From positions 62,001-126,000 of the forward strand of contig NZ_QMBP01000009.1 of assembly GCF_003289945.1 (NCBI RefSeq): a stretch of 64,000 nucleotides of DNA, given 5' to 3'. Numbering within the stretch: the stretch's first letter is position 1; every line of letters starts with the position of its first letter. This document shows positions 1-8,081 of this stretch, one piece after another. The notes under the pieces are model-generated. The model was not told the origin of the DNA and did not search any database. It worked only from the letters and a program-made list of their open reading frames with translations. The translations under genes were made by a program, and so were the position numbers. This DNA comes from Mesorhizobium hawassense. Lineage in GTDB: Bacteria; Pseudomonadota; Alphaproteobacteria; Rhizobiales; Rhizobiaceae.

Positions 1-927
1 GGAAGTGGCAGCCACTATTGCTGGGGCCGCGACGCTATCAGCTATCGAGACGGCGGAAGCCTCTTTTCCGGCCGAAGGGACTGGCGCAGCGCTGGGAAGA
101 GGAGCACAGGCGCTTGTTTCTGCGGGGTCAAGTCCGCAGATCGAAGCTCTCGCGGAACTCGACCATTGCTTGGCCCAGCTAGCAAACTCCTTCAGGGTCG
201 TCGGTGTAACGAGAGCGATCCCTTTCTCGTCACTCCGGGTTATTATTCCAGTCACGACTCGGCCGATATTGGGGGAGTCCACAAACGCTGCACCCCCGGC
301 ATCTCCAGGGCAGCCTTGAACACCAGTTGAAAGCAACTCGGGATGGGATTGAATAGGCTGCAATCCAGTTGGCGATAAGGCACTCGATAAGGAACCGCTG
401 AAACTGCCGGTTAGTCGCTCGCTGCAGCCATAGCCCCAAAGCGTCACCGAACCCTGTGGAAAAGGAGAATCGAACATCACTCTCTCAATTTCCGTTGTCG
501 GAAGCCGTTGATCGACCTGACACAATGCAAGGCCAACCGTTGACGCCGTCGGGTAGTAGGCATCGCACCTGATGGTATAGACAATCTGGTGCCCACCAGA
601 GAGCAGTGAGAGGTCCTTTTCCTGCCCCGAACTCGGCACGCACTGCGCGGCCGTTAGCAGTACTCGCGGCCCAACAACAACGGAGGTACAGTATCGATCA
701 GGATTTTGAGCCCTCAACAGGTAAAGGCTCGGCTTCGTTATTGCCGCCGGTGGGTTCGGAGCCAACGGCCCTGGGCCGAGTGCACCAGGCGCAATCACTG
801 CCGCGCTTGGATCAACCAACAAAAGCGACCAAATGGTAGCCGAGAATAGTATCCTGATTGCAGCTACCGTGCAGGTCCAGCCCGTCGCCAGGGCACCCCA
901 GGAGGAAGGGAAGGGATAACTATTCAT
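1..927 (-). CDS. Trypsin-fold (S1-like) secreted pseudoprotease, 3' end cut by the window
   Basis: The minus-strand frame stays open from ATG 927 to the window edge (309 codons, no stop). Residues 11-43 form a hydrophobic signal-like segment. The body aligns with chymotrypsin-fold proteases: RYC at 78-80 and LTAAQC at 91-96 match the Cys42-Cys58 region, VGLALC at 131-136 matches the DIALL segment, and GCPGDAGG at 205-212 matches GDSGG. All three catalytic positions are changed: His to Gln95, Asp to Gly132 and Ser to Ala210. The fold therefore appears kept while proteolysis cannot occur by the normal mechanism. A binding or decoy role is inference. It reads towards the window edge, away from the minus-strand hydrolase operon. 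No strong ribosome site precedes the ATG, so the start is less sure than the family. Confidence 0.8.
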   Translation of the reverse strand, partial: MNSYPFPSSWGALATGWTCTVAAIRILFSATIWSLLLVDPSAAVIAPGALGPGPLAPNPPAAITKPSLYLLRAQNPDRYCTSVVVGPRVLLTAAQCVPSSGQEKDLSLLSGGHQIVYTIRCDAYYPTASTVGLALCQVDQRLPTTEIERVMFDSPFPQGSVTLWGYGCSERLTGSFSGSLSSALSPTGLQPIQSHPELLSTGVQGCPGDAGGAAFVDSPNIGRVVTGIITRSDEKGIALVTPTTLKEFASWAKQWSSSARASICGLDPAETSACAPLPSAAPVPSAGKEASAVSIADSVAAPAIVAATS

Positions 928-1096
928 TTGGCCACCGACCGCGACCTGGCTCAATGTTTGAGCGGACGAAGCTTATTACCTCAATTGAGACGTTGGCAAC
1001 AGAAACTTTTTAGGATAGCCTAATTTACCATTTTCTGATCTCTTCGCGGCTAACCGAAGACCTGATGGAATACTGATTTCGGCTCTGAGTACGGCA

Positions 1097-1864
1097 ATGA
1101 GGCTGGCGGCAGTAATTTCTATCATGATGACAGCTAATTGGGCGCATGCGGGTGACTGTAGCGCCGTGGCTGATGCCATAGCTCAAGCAGGTTCAGTAGT
1201 TGATAGTGCTACGAAGGCAGAAGCGATCAACCACTCTTCTACGCTAACCGATAATTTAGCAGGACCTATCTATGCATACTTTGTGAGATACACGGTAGAA
1301 CGAACGTTTGCTAAATTTCCCGGTGAAGCGTCCGATGCGGACGTCAATCGAGTGCAAAGCATATACCTAAACACAGGCGGCCAGTATACACAACAAGAAC
1401 AGAAATTATTTGCGTCATCGTTAATTCCGTCGGCATACTCTATAATAGATCGGGATATTGATAAGTCAAAGACTATTCAACGTGACATTGATTCAGATCG
1501 CAATAACAAATGCGACTCGCGGACTGTTGAAGATAAGTTACTTGCACTAAGGAATTTGGATAATGAGATTATCGACATCGGTACCATGCTGCAAGAGATG
1601 GCAGCAGGACAGAGCCCGACGCCGGCATTTCTAAATTTTATCTTCTCTTACCCAGATGCCAATTTGGCATCTATTGGTCAACGTGTCTCGAATTTTGCGC
1701 TGGCAGACCGAGAGGCAATCAGGAGAGAAGGAGTAGACATTGACAGAATGCTTCGGAAGCAAAACGGAGTTTCCGTCGAAGATATCAAGAAAAATGGCGT
1801 CGTTGGCGTGCCAAATTCCGCGGCGCATCGGCTTTGCTTGTCGGTATTTGGCCTTTGTCGTTGA
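1097..1864 (+). CDS. Secreted hypothetical protein, AT-rich
   Basis: 255 residues. The N-terminus is a clear Sec signal peptide (MRLAAVISIMMTANWAHAG, likely cut after AHA). The mature part is mostly helical and charged. It has Cys near its start (GDC), one midway (NKCDS) and two near the end (LCLSVFGLCR), which suggests disulfides and a periplasmic or secreted location. I recognise no family. The gene is visibly richer in A and T than the rest of the window, and its codon use differs from the surrounding high-GC genes, a sign of recent acquisition. It is transcribed away from the trypsin-like gene; the 169-base gap between them would hold both promoters. No function can be assigned. Confidence 0.75.
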   Translation: MRLAAVISIMMTANWAHAGDCSAVADAIAQAGSVVDSATKAEAINHSSTLTDNLAGPIYAYFVRYTVERTFAKFPGEASDADVNRVQSIYLNTGGQYTQQEQKLFASSLIPSAYSIIDRDIDKSKTIQRDIDSDRNNKCDSRTVEDKLLALRNLDNEIIDIGTMLQEMAAGQSPTPAFLNFIFSYPDANLASIGQRVSNFALADREAIRREGVDIDRMLRKQNGVSVEDIKKNGVVGVPNSAAHRLCLSVFGLCR

Positions 1865-2066
1865 GTACCTCTTCGTGTTGTCGGCGCACGAACGAGAGCA
1901 TTCTATTGACCATCTCTTCACGTTTGGATTTTTTGTGCCACCACGCCTCTAATATGCCCAGCGTATTCGACTCAGGTACAAGATCCATCGCCATCGATGC
2001 AAGAAGCCTGGCATACTCATCTACAAGGGCAGCAACTATGTCTGAGACGCAGCCGAAAATCATTTG
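1785..2066 (-). CDS. Possible small hypothetical protein
   Basis: Starting from ATG 2066, this minus-strand frame encodes about 93 residues with a plausible helical, charged composition (MIFGCVSDIVAALVDEY at the start, then KKSKREEMVNRMLSFVRR). It lies downstream of the subtilisin gene on the same strand, and its 3' end overlaps the end of the secreted-protein gene on the other strand by about 80 bases. There is no convincing ribosome site before the ATG; a TTG at 2093 is an alternative start. No family is recognised, and this may be a chance open frame filling the otherwise empty 1865-2262 gap. Confidence 0.3.
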   Translation of the reverse strand, partial: QMIFGCVSDIVAALVDEYARLLASMAMDLVPESNTLGILEAWWHKKSKREEMVNRMLSFVRRQHEEVLNDKGQIPTSKADAPRNLARQRRHFS

Positions 2067-2262
2067 GCAGCGGGGTGCAGTCGGCAAGACCAACTTGAAG
2101 AAGCTTTAGTCTAGCTAGCAAGATGCCTCTGGTGGCGATAACTCGAAGTAGGTCTCGAAATTTTTCGAACTGGTAGCTACAGAGCCGAGGCCAGTCGCCT
2201 GGCAGGAATCCTGCCACATCGCGAGCACGTCCTGGCATAGGAGGGTCTTCACCTCCGAACCG

Positions 2263-3927
2263 CTAGGGCAACCCGATTTTCTTCCTGAGGGGGCTTGATA
2301 TCTCCTCTTGGGCAAGCAAGGAACGGTAGTGCGCTTGTTCCGCGGCAGAGAAGACGGAACCCGCAGCCGCTTCGGCGGCAGCCGCTCGCAGTTCCATGTT
2401 ATCCGACTCGAGAACGACCTGAGCGACCTCCGTCTCGTACATGCGCTCCTCGTCGCTTTGAGGCGGTCCAATGCCCATCAACAAACGCCAAAACGGAAAC
2501 GAAACGCTATCTTGCGCGGATCGATCGAGCTGACCAGATTTGGCCTTTGCGATTATCTCGGTGGCAAGACCGCCATCGAGCATTTTCGGAACGCTGAGGA
2601 TGCCCCATCCCAATTGCGCCTTGTTAGGATGGGTGTGATCGACGCTGTCAAAAAGAGCCAGTCTGCACGCCTCGACACGTGTCCAGTCCGAAGGCAATTG
2701 CTCGCGGAAGAGTTCGAGCCACAACGCGCAGGCCGCAGCAACCTGCGGTGTGCTCGAAGATGTGCCGCCGCCGTCCATCTCGAAACCGGCGGGACAGTCG
2801 TCGAATTTCATCCAAACGACATTTGGGGTGTATGCCGCAACCGCCTTTTCCATAACGGTTTCAGGCCCCCAACAGCCCTGCATCCTACCGAACTTGTCAG
2901 TCGCGTAAGGCTGTTTGTCGAAGGTCGCTCCCACAGCGGTCAGAACGCGATTGAATGCGCTCGGGTAAACGGTGAAGTGCGTGGCAAGGTCGGCCACCTC
3001 AAGCTGGTAGCTGTCGCCGGAAGCTGCCACGATAACGATCCCATCATCGTAGAGGGTGTTCACTGCATCTGCCCAACTCTGGCTTGGCAGGCCACCATGG
3101 CTGATCGAGACAACCTCGCAACGATTGGACGGATCTGGCTTATCGGGATCACCGCTGGGGCCTAGCGCATCGTAAAGCCCTCTGGCCATTGTGCTGGTGT
3201 AAACGTGCACGACGGATGGGCTGATCCGTATGGGAATTACCTCGGCATCGGGGGCACCTCCGATATCCCCCTTGAAATGTTGGAGTCCAAAAGTGAGGTC
3301 CATTGCGTTCCCCGCGAGGAGCGCCAGCGTCGCGGTGCCATGGCCAGGTTGATCGAGGACACCGCGCTCTCCAGGATCGATCGGGTCCTTCTTTTTGTCC
3401 CAGTAGTCATATCCAAGGCCCGGTCGGAGATTTCGAGGCTTTGAGGCATGCCCCGGTGTGTAGCCCGTATCCAAGTGAGCGATCCTTACGCCCTTTCCGG
3501 TCGCCAAACCTCGGACACTTTCGAAGCCGGTAAAGTTCGCGCCGAGATGCCAGCCAGGAGAGATGCCGTCCGTCGCATCCACGAAAGGCGGCCAATCGCC
3601 ATTTAGGCCGTGATCGAGCTTACCTGGCGGGATCGTAGAACGCTCGTGCAGGATGTCCGGCTCAACATAGTGCGCATAGTTGTGCGCGCTGGCAGCGGCG
3701 TGGGCGGTATCCCAAGGCGCCAGGTCGTCCGCGAGCGTGGCGGGTTTAGCCAGCAACCAGTGATCGGCTGCCACGGCAGCGGTGAACTGCGGTCGAGTCT
3801 GCAGCGCGGTGGACAAAGGTTCGAGCGAGTACCCCGGGATGGCAAACGGTTGCGTGGCGCTGAAGACGACTGCAAACGGCTGGTTGCGCACCTTTACGAG
3901 AAGCTGACCGTTACCCTTTAGCGCCAC
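2263..3927 (-). CDS. Subtilisin-like serine peptidase (S8), no signal peptide
   Basis: 554 residues from a GTG start at 3927, preceded by GGAGG at good spacing. The S8 catalytic triad is complete: Asp153 in HLDTG, His196 in GHGTA and Ser390 in GGGTSSSTPQVA. The oxyanion position usually filled by Asn (AAGN) reads AASGD, so Asp replaces Asn, as in a few kexin-type relatives. About 140 residues precede the catalytic domain. They contain no signal peptide and may act as a propeptide or adaptor. The C-terminal 130 residues are helical and lie outside the fold. It is the last of three genes on this strand, 116 bases after the cysteine-peptidase gene. It should be active; its substrate is unknown. 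Confidence 0.9.
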   Translation of the reverse strand: MALKGNGQLLVKVRNQPFAVVFSATQPFAIPGYSLEPLSTALQTRPQFTAAVAADHWLLAKPATLADDLAPWDTAHAAASAHNYAHYVEPDILHERSTIPPGKLDHGLNGDWPPFVDATDGISPGWHLGANFTGFESVRGLATGKGVRIAHLDTGYTPGHASKPRNLRPGLGYDYWDKKKDPIDPGERGVLDQPGHGTATLALLAGNAMDLTFGLQHFKGDIGGAPDAEVIPIRISPSVVHVYTSTMARGLYDALGPSGDPDKPDPSNRCEVVSISHGGLPSQSWADAVNTLYDDGIVIVAASGDSYQLEVADLATHFTVYPSAFNRVLTAVGATFDKQPYATDKFGRMQGCWGPETVMEKAVAAYTPNVVWMKFDDCPAGFEMDGGGTSSSTPQVAAACALWLELFREQLPSDWTRVEACRLALFDSVDHTHPNKAQLGWGILSVPKMLDGGLATEIIAKAKSGQLDRSAQDSVSFPFWRLLMGIGPPQSDEERMYETEVAQVVLESDNMELRAAAAEAAAGSVFSAAEQAHYRSLLAQEEISSPLRKKIGLP

Positions 3928-4043
3928 CGATACCTCCGACCTTTGATCTCAGAGCCTTAGCTACCCAGGTGCTTGGATTGTGATAGGCCGATTTCATCAT
4001 AGACCGTGCGCTTGCACCGGCCACGGGCTCGATGCCAAGCGCG

Positions 4044-4811
4044 TCAGCTGATTGCCCCCGATAGTGGGAACTGACTGGGGTCCAGTTGATAAAACAGGAC
4101 CAGGAGTCCCTTGCTGTCGCCGTAGTGCGCCTGCCAAGTGTCCAAGCTGTATTTGTTGTAGAATTTCTTGAGCGATGAGCTGTTGGAATAGACTTGGCCA
4201 TTGTCGCCCACAATGCCGACATGGCCGATGTTGGAGCCTTCAGTTGGCGATATGATAATGTTGCCAGGTACGGCATCGGCACGTTTCACGGGCTGGTGCT
4301 TGGCCTTCAGGACTAAGTACATGCTGGCAGTTGAAAGCCCTCCGCCGATCTGCCGCAGGAGCGCGCGTCTTGCGACCTCGTTCACCGCCCAGGCGCACGC
4401 CAGGTTGCCGTGGTCAGTCCCAGGGACATCACCAGTAAGAAGCGTGTTGACACACGCCTTGGCTTCGTCTGCCAGCTTCCTGTCGAGCTGCTGCTTCGTC
4501 AGAAACGTCGCGCCGGCGGCCGCCTTCCAATCCAAGTCGACCGTGACCTCCGGAATCTTGAGCCCGTCGAGGGCCGACTTCAGGTCTGACCCGATGTCGT
4601 CCTGGGCGTCAGCCTGCAGCACGCCGGCATCGCCCAGCGGAAAACTGATGTTGCCGGCCTGATCGACTTTGGCGACCAGCTGACCACCCTCGTCTTCAGA
4701 CGTTATGTTCAGCTTATACAGCGTGTCCGTGCCGACAGTGGTCTTCTCGACGAGGACGGCAGTCTGTCCGGAGCCAATGTGTTCCAGAATTGTGCTTGGA
4801 ATGTCCGTCAT
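4044..4811 (-). CDS. CHAP/NlpC-P60-like cysteine peptidase or amidase
   Basis: 255 residues; the ATG is preceded by GGGAGGAAA. Residues 1-90 form a beta-rich domain of unknown type. The C-terminal half has the order expected of a papain-fold peptidoglycan hydrolase: Cys139 in NLACAWAVNEVA at a helix start, then PGNIIIS, then His197 in IGHVGIVG and a polar residue in VYSNSS (about 210). CHAP and NlpC/P60 enzymes with this layout cut peptide stems or cross-links of the cell wall. There is no signal peptide, so it must leave the cell by another route or act inside. It lies 30 bases downstream of the chitosanase-like gene and is probably co-transcribed with it. The exact subfamily is uncertain. 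Confidence 0.7.
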   Translation of the reverse strand: MTDIPSTILEHIGSGQTAVLVEKTTVGTDTLYKLNITSEDEGGQLVAKVDQAGNISFPLGDAGVLQADAQDDIGSDLKSALDGLKIPEVTVDLDWKAAAGATFLTKQQLDRKLADEAKACVNTLLTGDVPGTDHGNLACAWAVNEVARRALLRQIGGGLSTASMYLVLKAKHQPVKRADAVPGNIIISPTEGSNIGHVGIVGDNGQVYSNSSSLKKFYNKYSLDTWQAHYGDSKGLLVLFYQLDPSQFPLSGAIS

Positions 4812-4841
4812 GCGAATTTCCTCCCAAAGCGGTTGCTGATC

Positions 4842-5549
4842 TCAGGTGAAGTTCTCTTTCGGAAACATGGCCTCAAGCTGGGCGTCCCCGCCCCAGTCGC
4901 GGAATGCCTCGTCTGCCTCGGATTGGATGCGGGCCACAGGCCAAGGGGCATCCACGGTCCGGTCGGGGTGCAGCAGGTACACAAAACGTGACTCGTCGAA
5001 GCCCACGACCTTTGGGGGGTGCATTTTCGAGAACGGACTCAGACCCAGGCTGACCGCCAATGCGATTGACCCCTCCCCGACGGCCCGTCCCGTGTCGGCG
5101 AGGATAGCCCCCGTTCGTTTGCGGCTCTGTAGGTCGACGACCGTAGCAACGCAACCTAGCGGGACGTTGAATTGGGGGAATTCCTGGCGATTGATCACGA
5201 AATACGGGACCGTTGCCGCATCCACCCAATGGCGCGTGTCGCTCGGCTTGTATGCTGGGTTCGACAACGACGTCCCGGAGACGTAAAATCCGGGTGCCGG
5301 CCCGACTGCACCGTCCTCACCTTGAATTCCGTGCAAATCATTTTTGCTGACGTTGGCTAAATAATCGTAAGAACCTATATCGCCGGGATGATACGCCGTC
5401 GGCGAGCCGTCTGCATCAATGGCGAGTTTACTAACGAAAAATGGTGACTTTGATCCCTGCACAAGTCGAACATCGACCTGTGCAACACAGGTCCTTTTGG
5501 TGTAGTCCCATTCCGAACATACCGAGCCGATGATATCGACATGAGTCAT
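4842..5549 (-). CDS. GH75-like chitosanase domain protein
   Basis: 235 residues from ATG 5549. I chose this start over the ATG at 5570 because GGGGGAAAG lies directly upstream of 5549. The sequence carries the landmarks of glycoside hydrolase family 75 chitosanases: AIDADGSPTAYHP, a later PGFYVSGTSL, WVDAATVPYFVI, and LADTG followed by VGEGSIALA. The acidic residues in the last two blocks are the likely catalytic pair. The family cleaves chitosan (deacetylated poly-glucosamine). Bacterial and fungal members are normally secreted, but no signal peptide is present. It is the first gene of the three-hydrolase operon. The target could be fungal wall material or de-N-acetylated bacterial peptidoglycan; both are inference. 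Confidence 0.75.
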   Translation of the reverse strand: MTHVDIIGSVCSEWDYTKRTCVAQVDVRLVQGSKSPFFVSKLAIDADGSPTAYHPGDIGSYDYLANVSKNDLHGIQGEDGAVGPAPGFYVSGTSLSNPAYKPSDTRHWVDAATVPYFVINRQEFPQFNVPLGCVATVVDLQSRKRTGAILADTGRAVGEGSIALAVSLGLSPFSKMHPPKVVGFDESRFVYLLHPDRTVDAPWPVARIQSEADEAFRDWGGDAQLEAMFPKENFT

Positions 5550-6397
5550 GCTTTCCCCCAAGTGAGGCATGTTCGGAGCTGGACGAGAAATAGATGATAA
5601 CCGGTTTTACTGTATTAGCTAACGGAAAATAGCGGTGCTTGAAAATTAAATCCAATATCCACCTAGAAGGTTGTAGTGGCCCCTAGGCTTGCGGCTTTCC
5701 CACTCGTCGGTTTCACCGGCGCCCTCACAGGCAATCACCACGCGCGTTCTACCGGGCATTCTGCGAAAGCCGGCCCGAGATCGTCAGTCCCGGCGAGGCC
5801 TTCATTTGCTATCAGTGGCCCTGGCCTCGAGAATTTTGCGATTTTGGGGCAGAGATATTGAATTGGCTCGATGCCTCGCGGCGAGTCATGTGAATGCACC
5901 TCCCAGCCCCTGACAACCACCTCGCCAGTAATCGCTTCCCAACCGGGCGACTCCCCCGAGAGTGGGTCTCGCGATGTAGCGCTCTATCGACTGAACCGCA
6001 TATGCACTGAAGGGTGAGCCACTGAAGAGACAGACACCCTGGCAGCAGGCCACTCTGCAGCCTGCCTGGTTTCGATGAGCGTCTAGAAGACTCAGGTTTC
6101 GATCGCCTGAATTCGCCACTCCCACCTCTGCCCCCGGGGGGACCAACGCGCCGCCGATGGTGCAGGCCCCCCTCTCCCATTGACGGCTGAGCCAGGTCGA
6201 CCGACCTGGCCTTGCGAATTCCGTCAGGAGTCGATCCGATTTGTATCCAACCATATCCGCTGCTTCTACTCCCTCGCCAGCGCCTTCTTTTTCCTAAACA
6301 CATACCCAATCATGGCTGTGCAACTGCATTATCCACGGTTTGGGAGCGTGCCCGAGCTTGCTCAACTGCTCCTGACGTCGGACTTTTGGAGAGCTCG
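5550..6397. other. Gene-poor stretch at the edge of the accessory region
   Basis: About 850 bases without a gene I can support. The part next to 5549 should hold the promoter of the hydrolase operon. Overlapping open frames on both strands (for example minus 6254 to 5886) have unnatural composition and no family match. The stretch looks like decayed or recombined sequence before the excisionase-like gene. A perfect inverted repeat lies at 6191-6210. Confidence 0.5.
6191..6210. promoter_or_regulatory. Perfect inverted repeat, candidate operator
   Basis: GCCAGGTCG and CGACCTGGC are 9-base perfect arms separated by AC. The site lies about 190 bases upstream of the small HTH gene at 6398. Dyads of this size suit a dimeric repressor or an integration-related protein. 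It has no T tract, so a terminator is unlikely. The binding protein is unknown. Confidence 0.4.
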
Positions 6398-6622
6398 ATG
6401 GACGACAGGAAATTTCTGACAGCTGAGGAAGTGTCCGAACGCTATCGCGGCAGTATCTCTCCTGGCACGCTGCGTAATTGGCGAGCCAAGAGGATTGGAC
6501 CGGCCTACGTCAAACTCGGCAAAGCGGTGTTGTACCCAGTTGAGGAACTCGAGAAGTGGGATCAAAAGAATACAGTGGCATGCCGTGCTTCAAGGCGATT
6601 GATGATGGACGCCGGTGAGTGA
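6398..6622 (+). CDS. AlpA/excisionase-like helix-turn-helix protein
   Basis: 74 residues from ATG 6398, with GGAGAG just upstream. The protein is almost entirely one winged-HTH domain of the MerR/excisionase type: FLTAEEVSERY, then TLRNWRAKR, KLGKAVLYPVEELEKW. Such small proteins regulate excision or expression of integrated elements. It lies at the inner edge of the accessory region and next to a radC remnant, both typical of an integrated element, but no integrase gene is visible in the window. It could equally be an isolated leftover regulator. Confidence 0.7.
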   Translation: MDDRKFLTAEEVSERYRGSISPGTLRNWRAKRIGPAYVKLGKAVLYPVEELEKWDQKNTVACRASRRLMMDAGE

Positions 6623-6732
6623 GCATGATTCGTCATAGAGCAGCATACAATAGCGCTCCCAAAAGACGCTCCCAACGCTGTTGATGAGCGTAATATTATA
6701 TATATTTTTCAATGTGATAACTTTCAGAAGGA

Positions 6733-6899
6733 GGAAGTTGCACAACCACCCGTCCGGCGACCCGACACCGTCCCGCGCCGACATCGAGATGACCAAACAA
6801 ATCATAGATACGGCCAAGCCCCTCGGCATCGCCGTGCACGACCACATCATCATCGGCCGCAAGGGCAACGCCTCGATGAAGGGCCTGCTTTTGATCTAA
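6733..6899 (+). pseudogene. radC: radC C-terminal fragment
   Basis: The frame ending at TAA 6899 encodes the last about 50 residues of a RadC/JAB-domain protein: HNHPSGDPTPSRAD (the zinc-binding HxH and downstream Asp), then IDTAKPLGIAVHDHIIIG and SMKGLLLI. A full RadC protein is about 200 residues or more. Everything before the HNHPSGD motif is missing, and the bases upstream are AT-rich and unrelated (a run near 6690-6715). It is therefore a truncated remnant, probably left by insertion or deletion at the edge of the accessory region. Confidence 0.85.
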
Positions 6900-6946
6900 C
6901 CCTTGTCGCCTAAGAGTGCGCCACCGCGAAGGCGGCGGCGCTGAGC

Positions 6947-7951
6947 TCATGAGTTCCCGATTGTCGTGCGCGCGATGCAACGAAATCCAAGGTGGCAGGT
7001 GGATGTATCCACCGGCTGCGCCATGCGAGCGGCCGGGCGGTAGCGCCGGCAGTAGCTGGGAGCGCACAGGAAGGATCCGCCCTTGGTGACCTTGCGCGGA
7101 ATTCGAATGTCGGGCGTACGGGTGTCGTAGCTCATCTCGCGCGCGGCACCGCGAGGGTTGTCCGCAGTGCAGCAGGGGCTGTCGATCGCGCTATGTTCCT
7201 GGTACCAATCGGTTGTCCACTGCCAGACATTGCCAGCCATGTCGTATAGCCCGTAGTTGTTCGGTGGGAACGAGCCGACCGGGGCCGTGTATTCAAATCC
7301 GTCCTCCGCCGAGTTGTGATACGGAAAATCACCTTGGTAGGTATTGGCCAAGTGCTGGCCAGCTGGGGTAAACTCTTCCCCCCATACGAATTCAGCCCCA
7401 TCCATGCCGCCGCGGGCGGCGAACTCCCATTCGGCCTCGGTGGGCAGCATTTTCCCGGCCCACTCGGCATATGCCTGGGCGTCTTCGAAGGCTATGTGGA
7501 CGACCGGATGGTCCTTGAGCTTGGCGATCGAACTCGCCGGTCCACGCGGATGTCGCCAATTGGCGCCGCGCACATAGACCCACCAATTGTAATGATTGCG
7601 CATGTCCACGGGACCGGACGGTTTCTTGAAGATGGTCGAGGACGGCGCCAGCATTTCCGGCTTGGCGCCTGGATAGTCGACAGGGTTGGCGGGCCTCTCG
7701 GCCAGGGTCACGTAGCCCGTCTCCGCGACGAAGCGACCGAACTCCCGGTTCGTGACGGTGTACGGGTCGATCCAGAAACCGCTGACGCGTACTCGGTGTG
7801 CGGGCGCTTCCTCAGGATAATGCCGGTCCGAACCCATCAGGAACTCACCACCGGGTATCCAGATCATGTTGGGAGACGGGGCCTCGCCTTGCCTGGGTGA
7901 TGGTTCATGTTCCGCGGCGGGTTGAGTACCGACATCCATACGCAGGCTCAT
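6947..7951 (-). CDS. Formylglycine-generating enzyme (sulfatase-activating)
   Basis: 334 residues from ATG 7951; an upstream in-frame GTG at 7960 is an alternative start. The FGE-sulfatase fold begins near IPGGEFLMGSD and ends with GFRCIA. The two copper-binding catalytic cysteines are present in GGSFLCAPSYC, spaced five residues apart as in human SUMF1 (Cys336/Cys341). The enzyme oxidises the motif cysteine of sulfatases to C-alpha-formylglycine in the cytoplasm, before export. There is no signal peptide, which fits that. It lies directly downstream of two sulfatase genes on the same strand, both of which carry the cysteine-type motif it would modify. Confidence 0.93.
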   Translation of the reverse strand: MSLRMDVGTQPAAEHEPSPRQGEAPSPNMIWIPGGEFLMGSDRHYPEEAPAHRVRVSGFWIDPYTVTNREFGRFVAETGYVTLAERPANPVDYPGAKPEMLAPSSTIFKKPSGPVDMRNHYNWWVYVRGANWRHPRGPASSIAKLKDHPVVHIAFEDAQAYAEWAGKMLPTEAEWEFAARGGMDGAEFVWGEEFTPAGQHLANTYQGDFPYHNSAEDGFEYTAPVGSFPPNNYGLYDMAGNVWQWTTDWYQEHSAIDSPCCTADNPRGAAREMSYDTRTPDIRIPRKVTKGGSFLCAPSYCRRYRPAARMAQPVDTSTCHLGFRCIARTTIGNS

Positions 7952-8081
7952 TGGACGCACCCCACGCCTAATTATCGAAATCGAAAACGCGGTTCCGGTT
8001 GCTCTTGATGTCCACCAGAGTCCAACCCTTCGCTTTTGCTCTGACCGCGCCCGGTCGAACCGGGCGCGGCCGACGTTTGCA

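Noticed and set aside
5812..6309. Minus-strand frames of 120-165 codons in the gap before the excisionase-like gene
   Set aside because: No ribosome site, odd composition, overlapping frames of similar length on both strands, and no family match.
1..6900. A complete prophage or transposon
   Set aside because: No integrase, transposase, terminal repeats or phage structural genes can be found in this stretch; only the HTH gene and the radC scar hint at mobility.
6918..6941. Hairpin GCGCC/GGCGC downstream of the FGE gene as a terminator
   Set aside because: A stem forms, but no T run follows on either strand.
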